A stretch of DNA of 51,368 nucleotides, from the NCBI GenBank assembly GCA_038253825.1, contig JBBSGT010000008.1, positions 1-51,368 on the forward strand, in the 5' to 3' direction. Shown in pieces: positions 21,816 through 30,419 of the stretch; position 1 is the first letter of the stretch; every line of letters starts with the position of its first letter. The translations under genes and the position numbers were made by a program. Below the pieces are notes generated by a model. It was given only the letters and a program-made list of their open reading frames with translations, searched no databases and was not told where the DNA came from. Source of the stretch: JACDET01 sp038253825. GTDB taxonomy: Bacteria > Patescibacteriota > Microgenomatia > Levybacterales > UBA12049.

Positions 21816-21816
21816 A

Positions 21817-21999
21817 TTATTTTAAAAGTAATTCTACTGCTTTGGTGAGAATCCAATCAAGTCCGCCGATATATAATCCCATCAATACACTTAACAGAAT
21901 GACAATAGTTGTTAACCTGATAATTTCTTTTCTAGTTGGCCAAACAACTTGCTTAAGTTCATCATATGTTTGGCGAACAAAGGTAACTGGTGTTGTCAT
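21817..21999 (-). CDS. secE: preprotein translocase subunit SecE
   Basis: 60 residues, the normal size for single-helix SecE: an amphipathic TYDELKQVVWPTRKEIIRLT segment, then one membrane helix (TIVILLSVLMGLYIGGLDWI). It stabilises SecY in the membrane. It is first in the operon. Confidence 0.95.
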   Translation of the reverse strand: MTTPVTFVRQTYDELKQVVWPTRKEIIRLTTIVILLSVLMGLYIGGLDWILTKAVELLLK

Positions 22000-22012
22000 T
22001 TAAGTATGTCCT

Positions 22013-22041
22013 ATTTTAGCAAATACGAGGGTTTGTGTAAA
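22013..22041 (-). promoter_or_regulatory. secE-nusG-rplKA promoter
   Basis: On the minus strand: TTTACA (22036-22041), a 17-base spacer and TGC-TAAAAT (22013-22018), an extended -10 promoter. The leader is about ten bases. Confidence 0.7.
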
Positions 22042-22058
22042 GAGGCTAGGAAGTGGGG

Positions 22059-22535
22059 CTAGTTTACCGTCAATGTACCGACCATTCCCATTGCTCGATG
22101 ATTCCCAACGGAGCAATAATAATGGAATGAGCCTGCTTTATCAGCCGTGAATGAGACAGTTGCTTCTTCGCCTCCTTGGAGAACTTTGGTTCGCGCATTA
22201 AATTCGTCTAGGACGAAATCATGCGTACCGTCCGTATTCTTATAAGTAATTTCTACTTTATCGCCTTTATTTACCGAAAGTTTGCTTGGTGTCATGGAAA
22301 AGTTTTTACCTTCGACGGTAAATTGTTTTACAGAATTATCTGAATGTTCTTTCATCATTGCGCCATTTGAAGATGCTGAAGTCGTAGGTGATGCTTTCAT
22401 AGAGCCACCTTCATGTACTGTGGTGGTATTAGTGTGTTGCATTGCAGGAGCAGCCACTGTGTGTTGCGACTGATAATAGTAATAGCCGCCGCCAGCGAGG
22501 ATGATGAGGACAATTATAATTACTAAAGCTTTCAT
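22059..22535 (-). CDS. membrane-anchored cupredoxin (blue copper protein)
   Basis: 158 residues from ATG 22535 (MKALVI), which follows TATAGT by seven bases. An N-terminal anchor helix and a Ser/Thr/Met/His-rich linker precede a plastocyanin-like domain of about 90 residues. The four type-1 copper ligands are in place: His in GTHDFVLDE, then Cys, His and Met in YYCSVGNHRAMGM. It should carry electrons or bind copper outside the membrane. A link to copper supply for the tyrosinase at 31994-35716 is only a speculation. Confidence 0.88.
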   Translation of the reverse strand: MKALVIIIVLIILAGGGYYYYQSQHTVAAPAMQHTNTTTVHEGGSMKASPTTSASSNGAMMKEHSDNSVKQFTVEGKNFSMTPSKLSVNKGDKVEITYKNTDGTHDFVLDEFNARTKVLQGGEEATVSFTADKAGSFHYYCSVGNHRAMGMVGTLTVN

Positions 22536-22601
22536 TACCTGTACTATAGTACAGAATCCTAGATTTGAAAAGAGGTAAAAATAGATCAAATAATGCCAAG
22601 C

Positions 22602-24380
22602 TTACTTTACTGTGACGGATTTCGCCAGATTACGCGGTTTATCAGGATCCTTGATGCCTCTGGCCAAGGAGAGATAATATCCCAGAAGGTGAGCGATCGT
22701 TACTTGAGGGAGCAGTGTTGCTTCAGCTACATCTGCCGTTTCCAGAAAGTCGTCAAATACTTCATTATTCTTTGGTCCAATACCTATTATATAGCCACCA
22801 CGAGCTTTAATTTCCTGCGCATTTGAGACAATTTCTTCATAGGTTTCATCATTTGGTGCAAAAACAATACAGGGAGTGCCTTTATCAATAAGGGCAATCA
22901 CACCATGTTTGAGCTCTCCCCCCGGGAAAGCTTCTGCGTGAATATAGGACGCTTCTTTAATTTTTAGGGTAGCTTCAAGTGCGGCTGTATACGATATCCC
23001 ACGTCCAATAATATAAATATGTTCTTTTTGATGTAACTTGGTCGCAACTGTCTGGATTTTCCCGATATAAGCATTTCCAAGAATTTTTGTCACATTGCCG
23101 GCTGCTCTCATGAGAAGATCTTGTCCTTCTTTTGCCCGACCGGCAAGCGTATATGCAGTTAAGAAAATAGCAGCAATCATGGCACTAAAACTTTTTGTTC
23201 CAACAACTGCTTTTTCAGGGCCTGATTCAAGTAAGAAGTTAAAATCTGAGAGTCGATAGAGGGTAGACCCCAAAACGTTTACAAGAGAGGCGATTTTCGC
23301 GCCCTTTTCTTTTTTGGCTTTCGTAGCTGGTTCTATAACATCAATCGACTCACCACTCTGTGAAATAGGGATGATAAGTGTCTTTGCGGTAACAAAGTCT
23401 TCAATATATTTAAATTCAGAACCGACGGAAAAATTAACATGTTTCTTAGCGATTTTTGAAAAGAGATAGGTGGCTCCGATTGCCGCATAGGAGGCCGTCC
23501 CGCACGCAATCAAAAAAGTTCCGAAAGCATTTTCAATAAGTTTGGCAAGATGTTTAGCAGCTGATTCACCATTGAGTGCAATATTTTTAATCACTCGGGG
23601 TTCTTCATGAATTTCTTTTATAAAGAAATGAGGATATTTTCCCTTGGTACTTTCTTCAAATTTCCAGGTGAGTTTTGTAATTTCTGGTTTAATTTCGTTT
23701 CCTTTTGGCAATTCCAGTAGCTTTAATTTTTCGCCCAGAATAACCATTTGATTGTCAGCTAAAAAGAGTACTTTTTTTGTATGTTTGGAGATACCGGCGG
23801 CATCTGATGCGACATAAAATTCCTCATCGCCAATTCCTACTGCAAGCGGAGACCCGGTCTTTGCAGCCACAATTTCTTTTGAAGGAGCGTATGCGACGAC
23901 GATTGCGTTCATGCCATCTAAGTGGTTAAACGAGTCACGTACTGCTGTTGCAAATCCACTCTTTTTAAGATTTTCCTCAATCAAATGAGGAATAACTTCC
24001 GTGTCGGTTTCAGAGTGAAAGGTATGTCCTTTGGCGATAAGTTCTTTTCTGATTTCTTGAAAATTTTCAATAATACCATTGTGTACCACTGCGATTTGTT
24101 TGTGGCAATCAAGATGCGGATGTGCGTTTGCTAGCGTCACACCTCCGTGTGTTGCCCAACGTGTGTGGCCTACTGCTAGTGGCGAATCAAAGTTGGAGAA
24201 TTGTGAGTCATATATTTCTTGATTGGTTTTGCCGATGTTTTTTTTAACCGTGAACTTTGTTTTTTGTTTAGCGGCGATGCCCCAAGAATCATAGCCACGA
24301 TATTCCAGCGTCTTTAATCCTTCAAAGACGAGTTCTGCTGCATCAGTTCGTTTGCCGACATAACCAAATATTCCACACAT
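22602..24380 (-). CDS. glmS: glutamine-fructose-6-phosphate aminotransferase
   Basis: 592 residues. The N-terminal class II glutaminase starts MCGIFGYVG with the catalytic Cys2; HTRWATHGG and HNGIIENF follow. Two SIS domains carry the isomerase part (PISQSGESIDVIEP, SLVNVLGSTLYRL), and the end is KSVTVK. It makes glucosamine-6-phosphate for peptidoglycan and other amino-sugar polymers. It is monocistronic and divergent from galU. Confidence 0.97.
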   Translation of the reverse strand: MCGIFGYVGKRTDAAELVFEGLKTLEYRGYDSWGIAAKQKTKFTVKKNIGKTNQEIYDSQFSNFDSPLAVGHTRWATHGGVTLANAHPHLDCHKQIAVVHNGIIENFQEIRKELIAKGHTFHSETDTEVIPHLIEENLKKSGFATAVRDSFNHLDGMNAIVVAYAPSKEIVAAKTGSPLAVGIGDEEFYVASDAAGISKHTKKVLFLADNQMVILGEKLKLLELPKGNEIKPEITKLTWKFEESTKGKYPHFFIKEIHEEPRVIKNIALNGESAAKHLAKLIENAFGTFLIACGTASYAAIGATYLFSKIAKKHVNFSVGSEFKYIEDFVTAKTLIIPISQSGESIDVIEPATKAKKEKGAKIASLVNVLGSTLYRLSDFNFLLESGPEKAVVGTKSFSAMIAAIFLTAYTLAGRAKEGQDLLMRAAGNVTKILGNAYIGKIQTVATKLHQKEHIYIIGRGISYTAALEATLKIKEASYIHAEAFPGGELKHGVIALIDKGTPCIVFAPNDETYEEIVSNAQEIKARGGYIIGIGPKNNEVFDDFLETADVAEATLLPQVTIAHLLGYYLSLARGIKDPDKPRNLAKSVTVK

Positions 24381-24523
24381 AACTTAGGTTTTCCTAAAAA
24401 TAAGTAGGGTAATTGTAAGTTTAAATAGCTGATGTGTCAAGACAAAGATTATCTGTAGCTTTTTTCGGATAAAAAGTAGAGAAGGGTATAGACGAACTGT
24501 AATTGATCTGATATTATTCGGAT

Positions 24524-25414
24524 ATGGCTAAGAAGATTAGAAAAGCTGTCATTCCCGCGGCGGGTTTTGGTACCCGTTTTCTTCCTCAAACAAAGGCTAT
24601 GCCAAAGGAAATGCTTCCCGTGGTAGATAAGCCGGTTATCCAATATGTTGTAGAAGAAGCTGTGCAGTCTGGTATCGAAGATATTATTATTGTGACCGGT
24701 GCTTTAAAACGCGCCATCGAGGATCACTTTGACGTACCAAATCAGGACTTAATTAAAAACTTAGAAGCTGGTAATAAAGAAAAACTTCTTGAACAAACTC
24801 GAGCCATCTCAGAAATGGCAAACTTTATCTACATAAGACAAAAAGGTATGTATGGTAACGGTACACCTGTTTTGTCTGCCGAGCCGGTAATTGAGAATGA
24901 ATTCTTTGCGGTTTTGTGGGGAGATGAATTTATTTATAGTAATCCACCTCGACTATCGCAGATGATGGAGGTGCATGAAAAATATGGTGGTGCAGTTATT
25001 TCAGGGGTCCGAATCAAACATAAAGAAGACCTCAAACGCTACGGAATCGCAGAAGTTGAACCAATGCAAGGTGAGCCCAATATTTACAAAATTAATAAAA
25101 TTGTTGAGAAGCCGGACCCAGATAAAGCACCTTCTGATTTGGCAACACATGGGGCATACATTTTGCCTCCTGAGATTTTTGGCATTTTGCGCGATCAGAA
25201 GCCAGGGACTGGCGGGGAAATTTATTTGCCTGAAGCGATTGATCAGCTTATTAAGACTGGATACCCTGTCTATGCCTGTGAAATCGAAAATGGTCAATAC
25301 TATGACACAGGAAATAAGTTGGAATACCTAAAGACAGTTATCGCCTTTGCAATGAAGCATCCTGATATTAAGAATGATTTCATTGATTTCCTCAAAACGT
25401 TAGATCTTAAATAA
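24524..25414 (+). CDS. galU: UTP-glucose-1-phosphate uridylyltransferase
   Basis: 296 residues. Nucleotidyltransferase signatures: AVIPAAGFGTRFLPQTKAMP with KEMLPVVDKPVIQYVVEEAV, LWGDEFIY (metal-binding Asp) and IVEKPDPDKAPSDLATHGAY. It makes UDP-glucose, the substrate of the BcsA-like synthase near the end of the window. TATTAT (24512-24517) stands six bases before the ATG, implying a leaderless mRNA. Confidence 0.95.
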   Translation: MAKKIRKAVIPAAGFGTRFLPQTKAMPKEMLPVVDKPVIQYVVEEAVQSGIEDIIIVTGALKRAIEDHFDVPNQDLIKNLEAGNKEKLLEQTRAISEMANFIYIRQKGMYGNGTPVLSAEPVIENEFFAVLWGDEFIYSNPPRLSQMMEVHEKYGGAVISGVRIKHKEDLKRYGIAEVEPMQGEPNIYKINKIVEKPDPDKAPSDLATHGAYILPPEIFGILRDQKPGTGGEIYLPEAIDQLIKTGYPVYACEIENGQYYDTGNKLEYLKTVIAFAMKHPDIKNDFIDFLKTLDLK

Positions 25415-25458
25415 TAATTTCACATCGATCTTTTAAATCAGTTATAATAAATAATCTA

Positions 25459-26175
25459 ATGCCCAAACGTCTCTTATTTCTCATTACTGCTATTATTGGT
25501 CTCTTTATTTTTGTCGGTTTTTCCTACCTCGTCCATAAAAATCATTTTACAACCATAGACTTTACTACGACCGTCCGTTTGCAAGATCATATTTCACAAG
25601 GACTAAATGGACCTTTTTCTTTATTAAGTGAGATTGGAAAATTCGAAGTGATGACAGTTGTTCTTGCAGCTATATTTTTACTTGCGCGTCGTTTTAAAGC
25701 AGGTATTATTGCCTTTGCATTTTATGTAGGATTTCATCTCATTGAGATCTATGGAAAATATTTTGTCCATCATCCACCACCACCGCAGTTCATGGTACGC
25801 ACATTCAATCTGATTCCATTATCGCCATTTGATATAAGAACGCAGAATTCGTATCCATCCGGACATGCAGCTCGGGCAATGTTTATTTCTGTGATCTCTT
25901 TAACCTTACTGTGGCAAACAAATCGCTTGAGCTTTCCTGTAAAAGCAATTGCGACGCTCGCTATTCTTGGGTATGATATTTTGCTCTTGATTTCGCGTGT
26001 CTATTTAGGCGAACATTGGTTCAGTGATGTGATTGGAGGGATCATCCTTGGTGCTACTTTTGGATTGTTTGCAGCTTCTTTTATTACTCCCAAAGAACAA
26101 CAGCTTGCTCACAAGAAAACTGAAGAAACGGGGTTATTTCCTAAGTATAAGATGGAGATTAAAAGAGTAACCTAG
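25459..26175 (+). CDS. PAP2-family membrane phosphatase
   Basis: 238 residues with about six membrane helices and the three-part phosphatase signature: KYFVHHPPPP (motif 1 variant), SYPSGHAARAMF (motif 2 His) and SRVYLGEHWFSDVIGG (motif 3). It probably dephosphorylates undecaprenyl diphosphate or another lipid phosphate, recycling the carrier for wall and polysaccharide synthesis. The stop codon abuts the stop of the convergent next gene. Confidence 0.88.
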   Translation: MPKRLLFLITAIIGLFIFVGFSYLVHKNHFTTIDFTTTVRLQDHISQGLNGPFSLLSEIGKFEVMTVVLAAIFLLARRFKAGIIAFAFYVGFHLIEIYGKYFVHHPPPPQFMVRTFNLIPLSPFDIRTQNSYPSGHAARAMFISVISLTLLWQTNRLSFPVKAIATLAILGYDILLLISRVYLGEHWFSDVIGGIILGATFGLFAASFITPKEQQLAHKKTEETGLFPKYKMEIKRVT

Positions 26176-26832
26176 CTACTGCGTGAATTTTATACTTTGC
26201 ATCAGGTGATCAAGCTCAGATTTATCACTTTCTCCTCCTGAAATAAGTAAAATATTTTCACCGTCTTCGATAAATTTACCAATTTCTGCTTGGTTGTTTG
26301 AAACAGCAGTTGCTTCTTGTGAACGATAGTCTAATGCACGATGTCCATCGATGGTTGCATTACTTAGTTTGGTCAGATTTTGTTGGGATTTGTTGGATGA
26401 GAATGGTGAGCTGACAACCTTGGTCGTATTGTTTGGAAGAGAATAATAATTATCAAAGTCCTGTCCGACAGCTTGTGCCATGGCTTTTGGTACAAACAGT
26501 ATCTGATAATTAGGCGAATAAGATGGATTGGTATTATCTTTGGTACGCATCTCTATGTCTGAGACACCCATACCATATGCATTCGTTTTGACTGTCAAAT
26601 CAGGTGGATAGAAAAAAGTGAAATTCATACTGCTGTTTTTAAACAATCTCCAGCCTGTTGGATGTGGTGCCGGTGAAGTTGTGCTTACATGCGTTTTCAT
26701 GGCAGTTGTCGTCTGTGGGGGATGAAAAAAGGTTGATTTTATGAAATAAACTATCATAAATCCAACGAGTGCAATCACGACATAGATGCCGATAATCAGT
26801 ATAATTCCTCGAGTTTTTTTAGCTGGCTCCAT
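26176..26832 (-). CDS. membrane-anchored extracytoplasmic protein, unknown
   Basis: 218 residues from ATG 26832 (MEPAKK). One membrane helix (about 9-29) precedes a globular domain (FKNSSMNFTFFYPPDLTVKT, then ALDYRSQEATAV), a PsbP/PsaD-like build common in candidate phyla. The -10 TACAAT (26839-26844) stands six bases before the ATG, with TTGTCA 18 bases upstream of it. Confidence 0.7.
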   Translation of the reverse strand: MEPAKKTRGIILIIGIYVVIALVGFMIVYFIKSTFFHPPQTTTAMKTHVSTTSPAPHPTGWRLFKNSSMNFTFFYPPDLTVKTNAYGMGVSDIEMRTKDNTNPSYSPNYQILFVPKAMAQAVGQDFDNYYSLPNNTTKVVSSPFSSNKSQQNLTKLSNATIDGHRALDYRSQEATAVSNNQAEIGKFIEDGENILLISGGESDKSELDHLMQSIKFTQ

Positions 26833-26894
26833 ACAAATATTGTATATGAAAACAGGTAAGAATGACAATAAGAGTAACAACTGTTACTTGAGTC

Positions 26895-27698
26895 TTATGA
26901 GTCCGTCTGGTGCGTTTGCGTCGGAAGAGATGGGGGATTGCTCATTGGCACTGGATGCATTCTCCGGGGTTGATGATGATTATCATATCTATTTGCTATA
27001 AGGAATAAAATAGCACCGAGTATGAGCAAGATAACTTTGGTTGTTTTATGTTTCATAGAGATCCAGAAGCTGGGATAGGTATTGGAAAAATAGGCAATAT
27101 AGAGGGTATATGCTAAAGAAACCCGGATGGTATCGCGTTCAAACTCATACAAACTCTCTGGATATTTCCCTGTAAAGAGAACCGCAAACCACGAGGCAAA
27201 GACAGCTGCCCACATGCCAAAACTCAGTACAGATTTATAAATATTGTAAGGGATTAACAAAAGAGTTCGTATTGCAAAACCGAGGAGAGGAAATGTCAAC
27301 CAAAGATTTGGTTCCGCTGGTTTTTCAAGATGCATTTCAAAGATTCCGTCGGTTTCTAAGTTAAATCCTGGATATCGATCACTTAAGCCAATAAGGAAAA
27401 GCGTGATTTTGGTTTTGTAAATCATATAATCCTTGGTGAATACTTCTGCAGATTCCCAATACTTACCGGTAAAAATGATGACAAAAGGTGTTAATAGCCA
27501 TAAGAATGCGAAGACAAACCAAATAAGGAATAAGAAAACAAACGCTGGGATAAGCATGACCATTTTAATGACGAATCCAACAAGAGGGAATGCGTAGAGC
27601 ACGTTAGGATTCTCATTATTTTTAATGACAAGTTTTGGATACATCCGTGATGATGACGAATGATTGGAGGCTTTATGTTTGTCAGTAGTATTTTCCAT
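26895..27698 (-). CDS. DUF4389 membrane protein, tandem repeat of the domain
   Basis: 267 residues. Two copies of the same unit: LYAFPLVGFVIKMVMLIPAF with FTGKYWESAEVFTKDYMIYK, and WLTFPLLGFAIRTLLLIPYN with FTGKYPESLYEFERDTIRVS. The FTGKYPxxLFxF pattern is typical of DUF4389, whose function is unknown. The promoter is TTGACA, a 17-base spacer and TATGGT, eight bases before the ATG. Confidence 0.82.
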   Translation of the reverse strand: MENTTDKHKASNHSSSSRMYPKLVIKNNENPNVLYAFPLVGFVIKMVMLIPAFVFLFLIWFVFAFLWLLTPFVIIFTGKYWESAEVFTKDYMIYKTKITLFLIGLSDRYPGFNLETDGIFEMHLEKPAEPNLWLTFPLLGFAIRTLLLIPYNIYKSVLSFGMWAAVFASWFAVLFTGKYPESLYEFERDTIRVSLAYTLYIAYFSNTYPSFWISMKHKTTKVILLILGAILFLIANRYDNHHQPRRMHPVPMSNPPSLPTQTHQTDS

Positions 27699-27827
27699 AT
27701 AAATTAACCATAGTTGAGTTGTTACAGCATGTCAAGTATGACCAAAACTACTGGATCTTCTTTCATGCTTCTTACCGTCCTCACATGAGCGATATTAGTT
27801 ACTATTGATAAAATATAATTTATTATT

Positions 27828-28067
27828 ATGGATCTACAAAATGTTTTTTACACAGTTGGAATTATTTTTATGGTGGCTGCACTTTTAATATTAGTGGGAA
27901 TTGCAGTATTGATCTTCTATGTTAAAAAGAAAATAGAGGAAGTGCATACATCTATTGAAAATTCGATTGATTCTCTGACAGCGCTTTCCGTAAAACCGGT
28001 GCAAAGGGCTGTGGATATTGCACGGTCTGTTTTGCCTCCTCAAAAGAAAACCTCAAAAAAGCTGTAA
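27828..28067 (+). CDS. small membrane protein, DUF948-like
   Basis: 79 residues. One N-terminal membrane helix (about 9-31) precedes a short helical cytoplasmic or extracytoplasmic tail (YVKKKIEEVHTSIENSIDSL). TATAAT lies eight bases before the ATG. The function is unknown. It converges on the next gene through a shared terminator, and the pair may both concern envelope stress, as in DUF948/YtxH neighbourhoods elsewhere. Confidence 0.65.
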   Translation: MDLQNVFYTVGIIFMVAALLILVGIAVLIFYVKKKIEEVHTSIENSIDSLTALSVKPVQRAVDIARSVLPPQKKTSKKL

Positions 28068-28072
28068 AGTAA

Positions 28073-28102
28073 AAAACGGGAGTCTTTATAGAATCCCGTT
28101 TT
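28073..28102. terminator. bidirectional terminator
   Basis: AAAACGGGA (28073-28081) and TCCCGTTTT (28094-28102) form a perfect nine-pair stem with A and T tails on both sides. It lies between two convergent genes. Confidence 0.85.
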
Positions 28103-28126
28103 AATACATGTATGCCCTTACCCGTA

Positions 28127-28486
28127 TTAGTTCTGCGTCTTCTTTTCCATTCTGTGAGTTTGGGCAGATACTTCATCAAGGGTTTTGTGAGCAGTTTGGA
28201 CAATATTGTCAGTATTCTCGTTGAATCGATCCGCAGCCACTGCTGCTTTCTCTGATAACTCTGAGATAGTCTTTACCATCTGCTGTCTTGTTTTTTTATC
28301 TGATAAAGCTGCACCCGTAGCTCCACCAACTGCTGCTCCTACAATTGCTCCTGCAGCTGTACCAAGCATAGTGGAACCGCCTTTTGCACCAACTTCCTTG
28401 ATAGTTTCTTTTGTTGCATTGATTATTTTCTTTGGCTGTGCTGCCAAATTATTGTTTTGGCTTTTTGTGTCAGTTTTTTTGTTCAT
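28127..28486 (-). CDS. YtxH/glycine-zipper-like protein
   Basis: 119 residues. A Lys/Asn-rich start is followed by a glycine-zipper segment (STMLGTAAGAIVGAAVGGAT) that can insert into or lie on the membrane, and a helical coiled-coil-like tail (KAAVAADRFNENTDNIVQTA). AAAGGAGGTGAAGGT provides a strong ribosome site. The function is unknown. Confidence 0.7.
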   Translation of the reverse strand: MNKKTDTKSQNNNLAAQPKKIINATKETIKEVGAKGGSTMLGTAAGAIVGAAVGGATGAALSDKKTRQQMVKTISELSEKAAVAADRFNENTDNIVQTAHKTLDEVSAQTHRMEKKTQN

Positions 28487-28597
28487 ACCTTCACCTCCTT
28501 TCTTGTATTAGCTTATTCTAGAGCAACAATGTTACTGAAACTGAAGAATTGTGTTAATATAGAGTATGAATCGCATAACGCGTGCATAAATTTAGAT

Positions 28598-29170
28598 ATG
28601 GAAAAACTTTTTATCCCAATTCTACTCGGAACAACTCGGCCAAAACGCCGCTCATTTCATGCCGCAAAGTTAGTGGAAAAAGTAGGGGAGGGAATTGGGG
28701 AAATTGAAGTTCTGCTTGTGGATCCGGGAGATTATAGATTTCCCTACGATGGCAATGATCCTGAAAATAAAGATCCTAAATATACTGAACTTACCAAAAG
28801 AGCAGATGCGTTTTTTATAGTTTCTCCTGAATATAATCATAGTTTTCCTGGATCTTTGAAGCGTATGCTTGATTCTGAACTCCAGAATTATATCCACAAA
28901 CCAGTCTCTTTTGCAGGAGTATCTGATGGCATTTTTGGCGGGGCACGAATGATCGAAGCTCTTATCAGTACAGTCCGAGAAATGGGAATGGTCGCAACGT
29001 TTTCTGATGTATATTTCCCACAAGTCCAAAATACGTTTGATGAAGGAGGAAATCTGAAAGATGAAGCATATCTTAAAAGAATAGATCGCGCATATACGGA
29101 GCTGATTTGGATGGCAAAAGCCCTTAAATACGGCCGCGAAAAGCTTGGCGGTCCTTACCACTCGAAATAA
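28598..29170 (+). CDS. NADPH-dependent FMN reductase
   Basis: 190 residues from ATG 28598 (MEKLFIP). It is a flavodoxin-like fold with the FMN-phosphate loop at LLGTTRPKRRSFHAA, then FFIVSPEYNHSFPGSLKRML and SFAGVSDGIFGGARMIEALI, the signatures of NADPH-dependent FMN or quinone reductases. It would reduce FMN, quinones or similar acceptors. Confidence 0.9.
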   Translation: MEKLFIPILLGTTRPKRRSFHAAKLVEKVGEGIGEIEVLLVDPGDYRFPYDGNDPENKDPKYTELTKRADAFFIVSPEYNHSFPGSLKRMLDSELQNYIHKPVSFAGVSDGIFGGARMIEALISTVREMGMVATFSDVYFPQVQNTFDEGGNLKDEAYLKRIDRAYTELIWMAKALKYGREKLGGPYHSK

Positions 29171-29180
29171 CATTTTTAGT

Positions 29181-30326
29181 TTATTTTACCGGCAGAGAGA
29201 AGGAGAATGTAGAGCCTTTGCCTTCAACACTTTCTACTGCTAATTTTCCTCCATGTGCTTTAATAATTTCGCGTGTAATATAAAGTCCCAGGCCAAGACC
29301 TTTGATATTATATTTTTCTTTGGCTTTCACTCTGAAAAATCTTTCAAAAATATGGTCTTGCTGACTTTTTGGGATTCCTATACCAAAATCCTGTACGCTG
29401 ATAGTTACCTCCTGGGGATTTTCATCCAGCTTTACAATAATGACATCTGCGGTGGGAGAGTATTTAATAGCGTTAATAAGCAAGTTCACAATGACTTGTC
29501 GAATGCGTTCCTTATCGGCCTTAATAAGACTAGTTACGGTTCCCTCAATCGTTATTATATGGGTTGACGTAGTATATTGAAATGTCTCCACTGTTTCTTT
29601 TACCAAATCGGTGAGACTAAAGGGCGTATTTTTGAGTTCTAACATGCCATTCTGAGCTTTATAAACATGATTGAACGAACTGAGAAGTTTGGTTAGGCGC
29701 TCTATTTGTCCGGCAACTTTGGCCAGCAGAAACTGTGATTTTTTATCTCTTGTTTTTTCGTGATATCCTTGCAAGATTTGGACAAAGGCAGCAAGCGAAG
29801 TCAGCGGTGTCTTCAATTCATGCGTGACATATCCGACAAAATCATCTTTTTGTTGTTCTATAATTTTGCGTTGGGTAATATCTTCTATGCTCAACAACAG
29901 GAAGTCAGATTGTTTTTGGTCAAAGATAATCCGTTTTGCATTAATGCGCATAATTCTTTCACCAACTTTTGTGAATTTGTAGGTAAGCTCAAATTCCTTA
30001 AATGAAGTTTCAGTTGTAGCTAATTTTTGCAGGCGATTGGTGAGTTTTCTCATCTGAGAGTTTTTTATACCAAGATCAGCAATATTGCGCTGCATAGTCC
30101 CTTGAGGGGTTACTTTGAATGTTTGGAATAACGCGCTATTTGCGGCCTGGATTGTCAATTCTTTATCAAGAATGATAATCGGTTCGTGAATGGCATCAAT
30201 GAGAGCGCCGGCAAAAACGTAGTTATTCGTGTTTGAAACAACCACTTTGGTTGCATGATGATTGTGACGCCCTTTTAGCTGCCCTGACAGCCTATCTAGT
30301 CTTTTGGGCAATTCTTTTGATTTCAT
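29181..30326 (-). CDS. PAS-domain sensor histidine kinase
   Basis: 381 residues from ATG 30326 (MKSKEL); an in-frame GTG lies ten codons earlier. A PAS domain (about 35-155: DAIHEPIIILDKELTIQAAN) is followed by the HisKA domain with the phospho-acceptor His in YVTHELKTPLTSLAAF, then an HATPase domain (N box NLLINAIKYSP, G1 VQDFGIGIP, G2 GLGLGLYITREI). There is no membrane helix, so it senses an internal signal. No response regulator is adjacent. Confidence 0.93.
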   Translation of the reverse strand: MKSKELPKRLDRLSGQLKGRHNHHATKVVVSNTNNYVFAGALIDAIHEPIIILDKELTIQAANSALFQTFKVTPQGTMQRNIADLGIKNSQMRKLTNRLQKLATTETSFKEFELTYKFTKVGERIMRINAKRIIFDQKQSDFLLLSIEDITQRKIIEQQKDDFVGYVTHELKTPLTSLAAFVQILQGYHEKTRDKKSQFLLAKVAGQIERLTKLLSSFNHVYKAQNGMLELKNTPFSLTDLVKETVETFQYTTSTHIITIEGTVTSLIKADKERIRQVIVNLLINAIKYSPTADVIIVKLDENPQEVTISVQDFGIGIPKSQQDHIFERFFRVKAKEKYNIKGLGLGLYITREIIKAHGGKLAVESVEGKGSTFSFSLPVK

Positions 30327-30419
30327 TTTATGTAGAGCTCGACTTCTATATATCACACATTAGCTTCAGAAACAAGAGTGCTTTATATAACAAAGATGTG
30401 CATCATGCCTGGTTAAATA